DNA of 64,000 bases from positions 247,299-311,298 of the forward strand of contig NW_017803669.1 of assembly GCF_001625305.1 (NCBI RefSeq), written 5' to 3'. The notes beneath the pieces are model-generated. The model did not search any database and was not told the origin of the DNA. It saw nothing but the letters and a program-made list of their open reading frames with translations. The position numbers and the translations under genes were made by a program. This document shows, in pieces, positions 1 to 12,419 of this stretch (the first letter of the stretch is position 1; each line of letters opens with the position of its first letter). Source of the stretch: Branchiostoma belcheri. Its lineage: Eukaryota > Chordata > Leptocardii > Amphioxiformes > Branchiostomatidae.

Positions 1-700
1 ACTCACTGTCTGGTTTATCATCTATTGTTCCTTGTCTTCCGAGGGTTAAAAAGACATGCTTGAACTGCAATACTGAGGCTTGATGGCAGCCTGTAATAAC
101 ATCAGATCTATGATCTACATGTAGTTCAGGAATGGCCATGATCATACAGAGATTCTTTATTGACACAACAAAAAAGTACAGAGACTTTTGTATGGTCTTC
201 TACAACTTAACTTTAGATCTAGCAAAGCTACATGTAAATACATGTATGGATAACGCTATCTTACGTACAGAGTATATGTATGATGTAACAATAAAGGTTA
301 ACTATTCTCTAACGTGTGTCCTCTAAGATCGAAACATTCTTTAATGTATTTTCCTATTTGAACACTGTATTGGTTATCTCCCCTGAGAATGTAGTTGCAT
401 TAGTCTAGATCTAGACAGCAGACCTCTGCCTTACATGTAGACCTTGTGGACATATTTAGGTCCTGAATTAAAAGCCTCAGCTGCAATAGTGCTGCCTCAT
501 TACACGTCTTTGACTGGAAATGGTGGCATGTTATCCTTTCGCATGGCTCAATTAGTCCTTGAGTCCTACAAATGAACTTTGACAAACCCAGTTTTCTGCA
601 TGGATGATTTATTGGTGCCTTAAGTACATTCAAAGTTACCTTGCCTGTAATTGTTCCCTGTGGATTTCAAATCCTGCAATCATGTTTCCACATTCTAACC
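1..700. other. Anonymous sequence
   Basis: No exon or repeat family recognised; frames at 132 and 400 look like chance. Confidence 0.4.
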
Positions 701-703
701 TTA

Positions 704-1078
704 GGCCACACCAATTTAATTTGTTGGTTCTCTGATTTTTTTCAGAAAAAATATGAAGCGACAGGGCGAAAAAAAATAAAAATAAAAACAGGTCTTGGCA
801 TCCTATTATAGGCTTAAATGCTACGAAATGAGCCACGAAGTCAACACAAAAGGCTGGGTTAAAATTTAAACATTGAATTTTGAACTTTTAATCAAACCAC
901 TGCATTGATAGATGGAAAAACTGTAACAACTAGGAAGAAAAAGACTTTCCTCAACTGTTGGGGGGCAAAACATGAGCATTTTTCAATTGATTCAGGACCA
1001 GAATCAGATTTTTTTTTTGCAAATCAGAAAAAAACGAAGAGGCGAATCCGAGAACCAACAAATTAAATTGGTGTGGCC
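704..1078 (-). mobile_element. GGCCACACC-family MITE (Harbinger-like), copy 1
   Basis: A 375-bp element with TIR GGCCACACCAATTTAATTTG and its inverse at the right. It is flanked by TTA on the left and TAA on the right, so the duplication here is not clean. Relative to most copies it lies in inverse orientation. Confidence 0.78.
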
Positions 1079-1091
1079 TAACCTTATACGA

Positions 1092-1371
1092 GGCCACACC
1101 ATTTTAATTTATTGGTTCACGGATCAACCCACTTCATTTTTGACTGATTTGAAAAAAAAAATTCAGGCTCAACTCCAGAATCAACTCCAAAATGCTCATA
1201 TTTTTGCCCTACCAGTTAAAGGAAGTCCCTTCTCTTCAGAGTTGTTACAGATTTTGCATATATCAATGCAGTGCTTTGTTTGAAAGTTTGAAATTTGTTT
1301 GAATTACAAACCAGCCTGGTATGTTGACTTCATGGCTCCTATCATAGGATGCCTAGGCCTATTTATATTTC
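1092..1371 (+). mobile_element. GGCCACACC-family MITE, truncated copy
   Basis: It begins GGCCACACCATTTTAATTTA 13 bp after copy 1 ends and follows the consensus to ATGCCTAGGCCTATTTATAT. It is then broken by unrelated sequence starting with a palindrome. Confidence 0.7.
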
Positions 1372-1398
1372 AGTCCATACCATGGTATGGATGAAATA
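1366..1398. repeat. Short palindrome around CCATACCATGGTATGG
   Basis: TATTTCA-G-TCCATACC on the left is inverted in GGTATGGATGAAATA on the right. It marks the junction with the family represented at 1400-1760. Confidence 0.6.
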
Positions 1399-1399
1399 T

Positions 1400-1780
1400 A
1401 TTGTGTTCCCTCATGTTTCTTCTCCTTCTCCTTCTCCTCCTGCCACACAGTCAAAGGGATTCAACTCTGTCATTTTTTAGTCAAATAACCTGAAATTTGG
1501 CAAGGAGGTAGAGTGGGCCAATACCCCTAGGCGTTTTTTTCATTTTTTTGATACATGCCTTTGAAAAATTTTTATGAAGGTTTTTTGGGTCATTTTTCGA
1601 CAAAAAATGTATTTTTGGATCCTGAGCGCTGGTTTTACAACCAAATGATCTGAAATTCGGTATAAGGGTACCTTGAACATGTGTTTACAGAATAGCAGTC
1701 ACATGTTTGGCATACACCATTTCCAAATGACTCATTTAGAGGACTTTAATGGCTATTTTCAGCCAAAAAAGGGGCCAAAA
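1400..1780. repeat. Dispersed repeat of the TTTCAGGTCATTTGG type, copy A
   Basis: TTTCTTCTCCTTCTCCTTCT lead, then AACCTGAAATTTGGCAAGG and AAATGATCTGAAATTCGG units. Related blocks lie at 6085-6180, 11330-11990, 12420-12735 and 62090-62400. Confidence 0.5.
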
Positions 1781-3090
1781 GTGCTGTACCCGTTCCACGT
1801 TCGATCTAAAGAATGCCCGTTCTATCTGCCGTTGGCCATCGAACACATCGAACATTGCGGGTTACCTGAGGTCACGTTGCACGTAAGTCGTGCACAATGA
1901 CCCACACATTCAATTTTATGTAACGTTACCTAGATTTTTACGTCATCAGTCATCTACAATCACGACGAGGGAATATGCAGACCATCCTAATCCTGGGTGC
2001 CGCAAAGTTTTTCGGAAGGTATGTGTAACTTGTAAGAAAATATTCGTCACTCCCGGCGCGGCACAAGAACTCATGCCGACTAAATGGTTCGCTACCTGAG
2101 GACTTTCCACAACCATGATGATATTATACTTATATTAGAAAGGAATATGTTATAGATCAATCATGTTGAAATGATAATTGTAATACATGGTTCTATTTAA
2201 TATCGGTAGTTTTGTTTCTTATTTTGATGGGGGAAACTGTCAAAAATCGAGGGGACGCAAACCGATATCGGCGCACTTCCGGGTGCATAACGCCAAAATT
2301 TCTCGACGATTGTGTAAAAATGACCACTCATTTGCCGCCTCCGGTAGCGTGTACATGGTAGTGTGATCATATCGTGCCGAAGTCAGCGTCAAACGTCAAA
2401 AAAGCCGCGTAAAAATATACATGTAGTTGCAAAACACATTTCCAGCCGCGCTCAGCAGAGCTTCGCTGTCACAAACAGCACGGACGGACCCTGCATGCTT
2501 CATTAACATATGCAAGTAGCAAAGCACTGCTACGCTCTGATTGGTTCACCTTTGATGACCTGCGCTCTGATTGGCTAGAACGAAGCCGGCTGCATGCCGG
2601 GGCGCGCGAAGTGAAGAGAACTCGAGCCACATGTTTACGCTGCTTTATACCTTATTTCTACGACTAATTAGCAACATCCTAGTCACGAAATGCGTACTCA
2701 AAAGAATTTTTTTCGGGAATAAATATATATGTACATGTGGGATTGTGGTGCCTTTGGCGTAATTTTGTTGGTCACGTACAACGTAATGTAACACGGAAGT
2801 GCACGGAGTCGGACGATTATGGAGTCGCGGCACGGCTTTCCGTCCGGTCCCACTCTAAACAAAAAAGGACATAACAAAACTCACCAAAACTGGCCTAGAA
2901 TTAGCCATAAAATGTTTGCAGGCACGTGTAAATATGCTGCCTTTTTTCGAGTGTTATAGGCATTTTCCGCGATGTTTTTGCACATCCCTAACGTTACCTC
3001 ACGCCCGCCGCCTATTACAATGTACGGCGGACCGGGGTATTTATAACAGTTACTTCAGATCATCTAGGATTGCATATTCGGTGGTAAAGT
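1780..3090. promoter_or_regulatory. CpG-rich promoter-like stretch
   Basis: It is clearly richer in CpG than its surroundings. Features seen: two CTCTGATTGGYT boxes (inverted CCAAT) at 2533-2575, ACTTCCGGGT and CGGAAGTG (ETS-like) at 2275 and 2795, CGCCTCCGG near 2337, and GGGGTATTTATAA at 3037-3049, which is TATA-like. No exon was identified next to it. The strand cannot be decided. Confidence 0.35.
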
Positions 3091-3309
3091 AAGTAAACAA
3101 ACAGAGAAAAACAGTAAAATAAAGTTGACAAACTATAGAAACGCTTGCCTGGGCAACAGTGACAAAAGAAAATATCGATCTAATTGATGCACCGGTGATC
3201 GTTAAAACGTTTTAAACGTTACAATATAGTAAAATGCATGCGCAGGCTAGATCAACGTTCCTTCCACTGTTCCAGCAGTGCGCCGGTAGTAAATCATGCA
3301 ATACTAGCG

Positions 3310-3375
3310 CGTTTGTAAACGGGTTAGTAACGAAAAAGTAACCAGTTAGTAACGGAAAACTAACGAGTTAGAAAT
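3310..3375. repeat. Short GTTAGTAACG repeat
   Basis: GGGTTAGTAACGAAAAAG, CAGTTAGTAACGGAAAAC and CGAGTTAGAAATGCG in succession. Confidence 0.6.
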
Positions 3376-3419
3376 GCGATCATAGTAACGGTGGTGATTG
3401 TAACTATAACGGGAACGGT

Positions 3420-3690
3420 ACTGTAGTAGTTTCATAGTATACACAAATCATGTATAGCATATTCAACATCTGATATTTGTAGTTGCATGGTATATGTATG
3501 ATATATATAATCATGTCAATCATATGTAGATTATTCAATATATGAATGTAGTGTTTTATAGTATATGTAAGTCATGTACATCTTATTCAATATTTATGTA
3601 TAGTGTCATAGTGCATTTAATTAATGTATAGTTCAATATGTATGTATGTATAGTTTTATAGTTCATCCATATATATTTACAAAGTTATGT
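3420..3690. repeat. Degenerate AT-rich tandem repeat, about 65-75 bp period
   Basis: Repeated ATAGTATATGTAAGTCATGT, ATTATTCAATAT and GTGTTTTATAG-like blocks. Confidence 0.5.
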
Positions 3691-3899
3691 ATAGTTTCCT
3701 TTTCTTTGCAATTAGACCTTCAAAATGTATCAAATCTCATCATTGTTAGTATTTACATACCTGCTATAAGATTGTGCGATATATAAGAGTGATGTGAAAT
3801 TTTGTAAGTAAAGCTGTCGAGATTCAAAGTGCTGATCTTGCATCTTTGTTATCAATTACATAGCTCTAATATAATTCATTTATTTGAGAATCTTCCAGT

Positions 3900-3999
3900 T
3901 TTGCACTGGGGTGAGTTTGGAATAGTCCACTTTTGCGTGGGAGGGAGATGGACTGAAATATGCTGTATTTGCTCCCAAGCAAATGTCGGCCTTTCTAGT
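3900..3999. repeat. Short repeat with ATTTGCT/AGCAAAT hairpin, copy 1
   Basis: GGACTGAAATATGCTGTATT then TTGCTCCCAAGCAAATGTCG and GCCTTTCTAG. Copies are at 25365-25445, 10975-11040 (inverse) and 14155-14200 (inverse). Confidence 0.55.
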
Positions 4000-4000
4000 G

Positions 4001-4065
4001 TTATGTTATGTTATGTTATGTTATGTTATGTTATGTTATGTTATGTTATGTTATGTTATGTTATG
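4001..4065. repeat. (TTATG)13 microsatellite
   Basis: Thirteen uninterrupted TTATG units. Confidence 0.97.
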
Positions 4066-4129
4066 TTGTACACGTGTATAGGTTTCATGTTTTCATTTGC
4101 GTTCATGTGTTGCTGTGTATGTGTGTGAA

Positions 4130-4350
4130 CACAATAACTCAAGAAGGCCAAAATGAATTGATAGGTGGTAGGTAGACAGGTCTTCATATAAGTCCTCAAA
4201 ATGATTAATTTTGGGCCCCCTGGTGACTTGTTATGGTACTGCAGCCAACCTCCAGGTTTGATATCTTGGCTACTCATTTTTCTGTAAATGCATTCAGACT
4301 GTAGAAGTCTTTTAATGTCACACATACATGTTTTGGGCCAATTGTATCCA
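4130..4350. mobile_element. Fragment related to the octamer-rich family
   Basis: AATAACTCAAGAAGGCC, then TTTTGGGCCCCCTGGTGACT and GTACTGCAGCCAACCTCCAG, parallel 51535-51660. Confidence 0.45.
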
Positions 4351-4455
4351 CTGATACATGTGTAAGTAACTCTCACAGTCTAAGCCCTAGGAAACATTCC
4401 ATTAAGGAAAAGCATGGAACATCTACATATTAATATACATGTACAATGTAATTAA

Positions 4456-4800
4456 GGCCACACCAATTTAATTTCTTGGTTAACGGATTCGCCGCTTCAT
4501 TTTTTTCTGATTTGCACATAAAAATAAAAATTCAGAATCAACTGTAAAATGCTCATACATGTATTTTGCACTGAACAGTTGAAAACAGTCCTTTTCATCC
4601 TAGTTGTTACAGTTATTCCATCTTTCAATGCAATGGTATCATGCATACCAGCCTGGCGTGTTGACTTCATGACTTCTATCGTACCATTTTGGGCCATAAT
4701 AGGATGCCTAGGCCTTTTTTTATTTTTCATTTTTTTCGCCCGCTCGCTCCATTATTTTTCTAGAAAAATCCGTTAATCAAGAGATTGAATTGGTGTGGCC
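4456..4800 (+). mobile_element. GGCCACACC-family MITE, copy 2
   Basis: A 345-bp element with both TIRs and TAA on each side (4453-4455 and 4801-4803). A TWA duplication is the PIF/Harbinger hallmark. It has no coding capacity. Confidence 0.85.
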
Positions 4801-5361
4801 TAAGTGTATGCATAGCATCTAGCTATATAGGTGGCACCATTCATGGCTGTGTTATGGCTTTGTTTCTGTTCATCACCAGTCAGCATGTCGTAACCCTCCT
4901 GAATAAGTACCACATAATTGCTCCCTTCCAATTTGCTCCAAGGCCACACAAAAAAGGAGGCCACCACATCGTAATAGCAAGACCAATCTCCTTCCAACTG
5001 CCTTATCTATGTACCAACAAACTGAGGGGCAATAAAGGACAAGAGATCATTCTGTATCTTTGCAGTTGTACATCTATATAACACACTGCATAGGTACGAT
5101 TTGGGGGTATTTCTTGCGCAACGCATCACACCACAGCGAAATGCTGTTTCCATCAGGCAGATACAGATTTTGGTTATTGATTAAAAACAGTTCTTTCGTC
5201 AACTGTAGTCGAAATGGTGAGCCGTTCTCCAATGTGTTTGCAGTGAAAGGTCATTGTTGTCTTCATTGTATTTCCATGTTATTGGGCATGTGATGTGTTG
5301 TTATGTCCGTGATGATGCACGTTGTTTTCATTTCACTGTAGCAGTTTTTATATTGAGGTAA

Positions 5362-5733
5362 GGTCACACCAATTTAATTTCTTGGTTAACGGATTTGCCC
5401 GCTTAATTTTTTCTGATTTGCAAATAAAAATAAAAATTCAGAATCAACTGCAAAATGCTCATATTTTGCCCTGAACAGTTGAAAACAGTCCTTTTCATCC
5501 TAGTTGTTACAGTTATTCCATTTTTCAATGCAATGGTATCATTAAAAGTTCAAAATTCATTGTTTAAATTTTGAACCAGCCTGGTGTGTTGACTTCATGG
5601 CTCCAATCGTACCATTTTAGGCCATAATATATAGGATGCCTAGGCCTGTTTTATTTATTTATTTTTTCGCCCGCCCGCCTGCTCCATTATTTTTCTAGAA
5701 AATCCGTTAACCAAGAAATTAAATTGGTGTGGC
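5362..5733 (+). mobile_element. GGCCACACC-family MITE, copy 3 (degraded ends)
   Basis: The left end reads GGTCACACC and the right end stops at GGTGTGGC before CATATTTCC. TAA precedes it but the right flank is mutated. The interior matches copies 2 and 4. Confidence 0.8.
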
Positions 5734-6382
5734 ATATTTCCGAAACACCGATATTTTTATAATCCTGTGGAATAGGCCGTAGCTTGATTTTAAAAATGTA
5801 ACTGACGGGAGTGTGTAGTACAGGCGAGGTTTTGTAAGCAGATATTAGGTGGTTGTGTATAACCATTCGCGAGTACATGTATGTTTGGATTGTGACTTCT
5901 TGTGACTGTGACTGGTTTACACCTATTACGATACCTTATCAAATAAATGATATATAAATGAAAGATGTTGTTATGAAATATGACTTTATACATATGTTTA
6001 GATTGCACGGAGAATTGTCGCCTATGGACACTTGTTTCCCCCCCCCCCATTTTCTGACAAAATCTGTACATTTGGGGTCCTGGAGACCTGTTATTACACT
6101 CAAATCATCTGAAATTTGGTATGGGTATGCTTTATACAAAAATGTATATCTGCCAACAACAATTCATTATAATTTTTGGCATACCTAATAATCTGTAAAA
6201 TCAGACAAGTCATTTCATATTCTTCTCTGTGGTGTTGCTTTATCACAGAAATAGGAAGATGAAATAAACATACAAAGTTACAGCACCTCCTCCTGTTGCC
6301 ACTCACAAATCTAAAAGATAATCCATTACTCAATGACAGAACTCCAAAAGGTACCTTTCCTTCAGTATCATGCCACTTTCCC

Positions 6383-7259
6383 TTAGCCTCTACCAGGCTT
6401 CAGGAGGTGGCTGGAAGGAAAGAATAGAAATTGGCCAAATACGTAGAGAGATAACATGCCAGGGGAGTTGGTCTGGTAGAGAGAACTGTTTGCTGCACCC
6501 GAAACCTGTGCGGGGTCGCCATATCTTTGAAGTCCACTAATCGCTATCTAATAGGTGCCAAGTAGCTAAATTACCCCTTTATTACTATACAACTGGGCCG
6601 TGATTGACTGTGACACAAACAGGTGGTGTGACAATGTGACAGAGTGTCTCAGAGGTCCTGAAATGGTACATTTTCCTGTCAAAATAAACACAAAAATCCA
6701 AGAAATGAGAACGCCATAATATTTAAGATCACACCGACCATGTTTGATCAAGATATTTGTGGATAAGCTGGATGAGCCCCCATTTTCAGTCCGTATGCTT
6801 CCCTGTCGCTAGTGGCGTGGGGTACAATGGCCGCACTGCACCCGGCGCACTTAAAAATTTTGTGCGGTGCAGTCGGCATTAATATGTGCCAACTAATATT
6901 ATTTCCAATATCAGTATAACATACTAGTAGTTTTCTTTTTTTCATTCTTGACAATATACAGTTTGTTTGACCATTGTACGGGCCGGCTGTCTTCTCTAGA
7001 TGTATACACACATGGGTGTGGCTCCCCATGGCGCGCTGTTTGGTTTATTGCTTAAATGATCTTCAGCACTGAGATAGTTCTTTTGTTGGAATAATGAGGG
7101 GATTACCTTTATACCGTTTGATCATATAGCGACCCCGCACAGGCTTTGGGTGAGGCAAACAGTTCTCCTACCAAACCAACTCCCCTGGCATGTTATCTCT
7201 CTCTTGGCCAATTTCTACTCTTTCCTTCCAGCCACCTCCCGAAGCCCGGTAGAGGCTAA
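6383..7259. mobile_element. 877-bp element with about 140-bp TIRs
   Basis: The left arm TTAGCCTCTACCAGGCTTC through CTGTGCGGGGTCGCCATAT is inverted at 7125-7259. The interior (6749-6920) shares a GATATTTGTGGAT-led block with 41168-41340. The target duplication was not resolved. Confidence 0.7.
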
Positions 7260-8029
7260 CCTTCGCTGTGTCATGTCCAGTCATTGCAGCCCAGTCTGCA
7301 GGTATTTGAGATGAATGACTGAATGTACATCTAATGGGGGTTTCAGATTGACCAGAGTTGCCTCCAGCTACATGCCCTCCACTTGATCTGTAGGCATGAC
7401 TGGAATGTTGATTATTAACCGGGGTACTCTAGACAGACAGATTCTGCCTTCATTGCTCAAGACTTACATGTAGGAGTGAGGCTGTTTGGTAGTACATTTT
7501 TTTCCAAAAAAAACTGTAATGTTATGAAAACAAGCTCTTTTATAAAAAGCTGTCATTTGACGCCATTGTGTTTTTGCACAACAAAATCTTATGCAACAAA
7601 TGTACTTTTTCTTTGAATAAAGTGATGATAAGACCTTTGATTGAAATCTAGCTATGCTATACTATATACACATGTACATTGGGATTGTCACTATTGGTAT
7701 GTACTAGATAGTTTAGGAAAAGATAACGAGAATTGATTCTCATTAGAAGCTAATTAACATCATTTTTAAGTTAGGAAATTAGGTTCTTAACTACATCAAA
7801 TCTGAAATACAAAGATTTCTTATGTGATGTAACAAGCAATTCATTTCAATTTTGCTGTTTTTTTTATATTGACAGCGTGTCAATCGCCATGCTACATGTA
7901 ATTATTATCCATAGGAAGAATGTTAATCCCCAAGAGTGCAATTTCAGGCAACACTTCCCCATATAAAGGAAAGAACAATAAGTAGTTTTTGAATGTTAAA
8001 ATAATAAGTAATAGGAACTTAAGTTTTTG
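7260..8029. other. Anonymous AT-rich sequence
   Basis: No gene seen; T- and A-rich with a TGAATGTTAAAA motif beginning near 7990 that leads into the SINE-like repeat. Confidence 0.4.
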
Positions 8030-8232
8030 AATGTTAAAAAGCAAAACGGTGGATGTTAAAAAAGAAAATTTAAAAAACTCATACGTCGGGACTTGAACAA
8101 TTAGCTTTTGAGTGTTAAAAGCAAAACAGCGAGTGTTAAAAAGGAAATTAAAAAACGTTCCACATCGGGAACCAAACCCGCGGTGTGCAGACATTGCCAC
8201 TCAGCCTCATTGCCGATCGAGCTATTGGATTG
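8030..8232 (-). repeat. tRNA-like SINE heads with an 84-bp tandem duplication
   Basis: On the minus strand TAGCTCGATCGGCAATGAG (A-box-like, 8206-8224) precedes GGGTTTGGTTCCCG (B-box-like, 8165-8179). A second B-box-like GTTCAAGTCCCG lies about 80 bp further on. On the plus strand the two copies share a TGTTAAAAGCAAAACAGCGA block. Confidence 0.42.
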
Positions 8233-10970
8233 CGCAATTCATAATTATCCACCTATACAACAATCTATACATCACCTCCCCTCCGCACGAAATGGTCAGG
8301 TCCGAGCAGGATGAACGAATTATGATTGAAGCATGAAAGCCCGTATTTAAAAAGAGTAACTATAAAACATATTGACATTCCTGACTAAGAACAATGCAGC
8401 AGCGCTGCATGCGGCAAACGTAAAAACAATTAAAATTTAAACCAATGAGAATCATATTCTTAATATGTAATGAATGTTAGACACCAAACAAAAGACAATT
8501 GGATAAAGTTTTATCATACTGTAAGACATTACATTTCAATACGAGCGATCGCTGTTTTTATTTACATCATATACATGCAAATTATTTGAAGACATAAGCA
8601 AACTATCGATGGGCAAATCAACCAACCGTCACCCGGTTTTTGCCTACCATCATGGCGATCGTTCGTATTGGCACTACATGTATGTTTTCTTCTTTTCATG
8701 CAGTATTCATATGCAAATGTCAAACTGAATTTCAGACAGCCTGGTATCTTCATCACAAGACTCACTTATACAATGTAGCTCTGGAATCTCAGCAGACAAC
8801 CTCCTTCCCAATTATTTCATGACCTTGGTTTACATTTACCTCTGAGGATGAAACCATGGATCACAGCCCAGTGCTCAGACTCAGTTTTGTAATCTCCCAA
8901 TTACTGGGGCACTCTTGCATTACAGCAGAGATAGCAGAATTCTTACAAGTGCAGCACACTTAAACTTGCCCTTGCAGTGCTACAATAAGTGAGGAATGTT
9001 TGGTGACAATTTGGTGGAAGGCAAACGCAACAAATCGCAGTGTACTGATACATGTAACTTCATCTGTAAAACCAACACAGGACATGATTTGTTTATGAGG
9101 CTGTTTTTAAAGCTGCCAAGCTAAAGGTAGGAAACTTTAAAAAAAAAAGGATAATGTTATCACGAGAGACTACATTCCTGTCATATCATGGTGTCAGAAG
9201 AAAGATGGATACATGCTAACAGGCATGTCATGGATACAAAAAATGTAATCTGAATTGGGCTAGTAGGTATCATTTGAACATCACACAGTAATATATAATA
9301 ATATATTTAGCACAATCCCCAAGCCTCACCCAATGCAGAAAGGTAGGCACTCATATGAGCATCATGTGTATTATTTTATGAAAGCTTATAAGCTTATAGT
9401 AGATGGAAAGTTGCTAGGCACACAAGTTAAGAAGGAATTGCTTTGAGACAACCTGATAAGAATTCAGGATAACTAAAGTGCTGCTCTAGTTACAAATTCT
9501 GCAGACCACCAGTTTTTTTACCATTTTTACCTTTGCTCGGGGCAGTCAGGGCCTCAATTGCCTTCTGACATTACCAGTCAGCTTCTCCACCAGGGGAAGC
9601 CATTAGCCCGGGAAGCCCCTCTGAGACGTACCCTCAACCACAGAGTGGTAATTGGAAGCAGGATGTCTGAGGATTCAAAGGAACGGACAAGACTTCTAAT
9701 GGTCTCGCACAGTGTAGGTTTGGTGCCAGAGAGCATTCCAGCGGTTTGCTAATTTTCAACCACAGACTTGTGTCTGAAGTGTGATGCATCCTCAAGAGTA
9801 ACACATTCAGGATTTGGTCCAGAGAACGAAACCCATTAAAACTGGCATTAAATTCTGTATAGTCTAACCATGCACAATGAAGTTTGAAAATGTTTGCAAG
9901 TTTTCATATGAAATCTCTACTGTCTGTCCCTTTCATTTGTAAGCATTAGATATTAGTTACACTACAGACTACATTGTAGTTCTCATAGATGCTAAGACTA
10001 AGAAAATCTTGTTGTAATATAAACCTCCCAATTATCCTTGGAGAGAACGAAGCCAATGAAAGTTTTCCTTGGACATTTATCATGACAAAATGGTCAAAGG
10101 TACATGTATCTTAGCACCGATCCTTTCTAAAGGTAAACTGTTTCCAGTCAAGACAGCCAAATTAATGCCCTTTATTCCTGTTGGTTCAAAGAAGTCATTA
10201 TCCCAAGGTCACCTTGAAACAGAAGAGAACCAAGACCTATTTCTGCAACAGCAGCACCCCTGGGCCTTAGGCAATCTCCATTTGTGAAAGGCACATCAGC
10301 TCCAGCTCACTGATCTATCACCATCTGCAAATCAGGCAGGGAAAAAGCTCTCCTTTTTAATGCTGCTCAGAGACCAGACAGTGCCAGGTGTTATTATTCT
10401 GCCAGCAATGTCAAGACAGGAGCCCAATCACAATGTGGAAGGGGGGGGGGGAGTTCAGAAATGGATAGAGGGAGAGTCCCTAGGAAATCTCCAAAGGATT
10501 TGGTGATCAATGGATAATGAAAAGGAGGGAGTTACATTTTTGTACTTGAGAAGCTCTCAGATTTTTTCATAAAAGTGTTGTAAAATGTAATTAAGTAATT
10601 GGACATTCACAATCAATAAAACAAACAGATACAGTGGACATGTACATTGGAAATGGGCAATTCTGTAGCATGACTCTCTGCCTGGTTTTGATACAGTAGA
10701 CAAGTGTATTTGATGAAGTTGCTCTGTTGCAGTTTCAAAGTTTCTTCAGATTCTTCATTGAAATCAACAAAATTCAGATTGCATGGCCGGCAAGGACTAG
10801 CCTTGGGCATCGGGGTGTAAGATCTGCCATGAGATGCTCATCACCAAGTGTTCGCTCTTGCTCTGAACTCACAGCTGTAACCTGATTACAGTTTCCAAGC
10901 TTTCATCCTACACAGTACATAAATCTTCACCAAGCACCAGGGACCCCATAAGTACTGCATATTCTTAACT
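8233..10970. other. Anonymous sequence, no gene recognised
   Basis: Complex sequence with an 11-G run at 10441. Frames at 9558 and 10069 show no domain. Exons of the laminin-like gene were looked for here without success. Confidence 0.4.
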
Positions 10971-10974
10971 GGAA

Positions 10975-11110
10975 ACTGGAAAGGCCAACATTTGCTCTGG
11001 AGCAAATGCAGCAAATGGCTTCACCATATCCCCCATACCAAAAATAGACCCATCCCCCCTCCCGCACAAATGGATTGTTCCTAAAGCACCCCTGTCCAAA
11101 ATGTGGACAG
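10975..11110. repeat. Short repeat with AGCAAAT hairpin, copy 3 (inverse)
   Basis: GAAAGGCCAACATTTGCTCT then GGAGCAAATGCAGCAAATGG, the inverse order of copies 1 and 2. Confidence 0.5.
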
Positions 11111-11329
11111 TTCTAATAGTCTATACCCCCTTAAGCTTGCAGCAATGGAATCTTCAAACGCCTTCTGCTGTTGGAACATGACCCAAGGACATTCTGTGAT
11201 AAAACATCCTTGGTAGAACCAGTGTTCTATTTAGAACTGTCACACAGTGTCAGATAGGGATTTGGGTTTTCAAGCTACAATATCTGTTTTTACTGAAAGT
11301 AATGTAAATAAAAGTATTTTAAAAGGCTG

Positions 11330-11990
11330 AATTCATGTGAATAGTGAACACTATAGTCTGAGCACTTGGTGCCAACACTACCCTAATGCTGAATTTCAGG
11401 TCATTTGGTTTTTGTACTAGTGCACAAGAGCCAAAAATTACATCAATTTTAAAGTGACAAATGCCAAAAGTGTAATTTACATTCTGTGGGCTTGTATCCA
11501 AGGATCTTCCATACCAAATTTCAGGTCATTTGGTTTCAATACTAGGGCACAGGAGCCGAAAATGTACATTTTTGGTCCGGAAATGGCAAAAAAAAAAAAT
11601 TGTGCAATTTTAAAGTGTTGTATGTCAAAAGCATGAATGACATCCTTTGGGTACATGAACGTTATGTGTCCAAGGTATCCTCATAACAAATTTCAGGTCA
11701 TTTGGATTTAATATTAGTCCGGAAATGACAAAAAAAAACTTTGGATTTAATATTAGTCCGGAAATGGCAAAAAAACTATTTTGTACAATTTTAAAGTGGT
11801 GTATGTCAAAGCATGAATGCCATCCTTTGGGTATGTGTCCAAGGTATCCCCATACTAAATTTCAGGACATTTGGATTTAATATTAGGGCACAGGAGCCAA
11901 AAATATACATTTTTTTGTCAAAAAAAAGCCCAAAAGCCCTATTTTACACAATTTTAAAGTAGTGTATGTCAAAAGTGTGATGGACGTCGA
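11330..11990. repeat. Tandem 160-180-bp repeat of the TTTCAGGTCATTTGG type
   Basis: About 3.5 units begin TTTTAAAGTG near 11447, 11609, 11790 and 11953. Each is followed by ATGTCAAAAGCATGAATG, a TATCCAAGG block, AAATTTCAGGTCATTTGG and GGGCACAGGAGCC or GTCCGGAAATGGC. Confidence 0.75.
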
Positions 11991-12370
11991 ATCATGCCTT
12001 CAAGAGTTATTCCACTAAATCCGCAGACACCTACAATAAGGCCAAGTTATTCCATAGTCCTTCTGATCATGATGAAGGCAAATACCTGATGTTCACAAAC
12101 TAAGGTCTTGTAGTGCATCTGCAGGTTAGCCACATTTTCCCCAAAACTACACAAAGCAGGTCCATTGACAATACAATGTAATTCAATTGTTCATTGATTT
12201 TTTGCATATCTGCGTTCATCAATTTTCCAATAAGTTTTTTGGTGCAAAGAAGAATGCCATTCTTTTTTCTGCCCTATATATAACGTTGCATATAACATAC
12301 TACATGTAGTGTATGCTTGCATCCAGATGACCCTGATGATGCCAAAGTCATTTTTTCAAAGGCAACATAT

Positions 12371-12419
12371 AGCCACACCCGTTTAATTTGTTAGTTCATG
12401 GATTTGCCTGCTTTTTATG
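12371..12419 (+). mobile_element. GGCCACACC-family terminal fragment
   Basis: About 50 bp resembling the left end (AGCCACACCCGTTTAATTTG), interrupted at TGTTTACCGAAGG. Confidence 0.45.

Noticed and set aside
3829..4128. 99-codon frame with MLCYV repeats
   Set aside because: A translation of the (TTATG)13 microsatellite.
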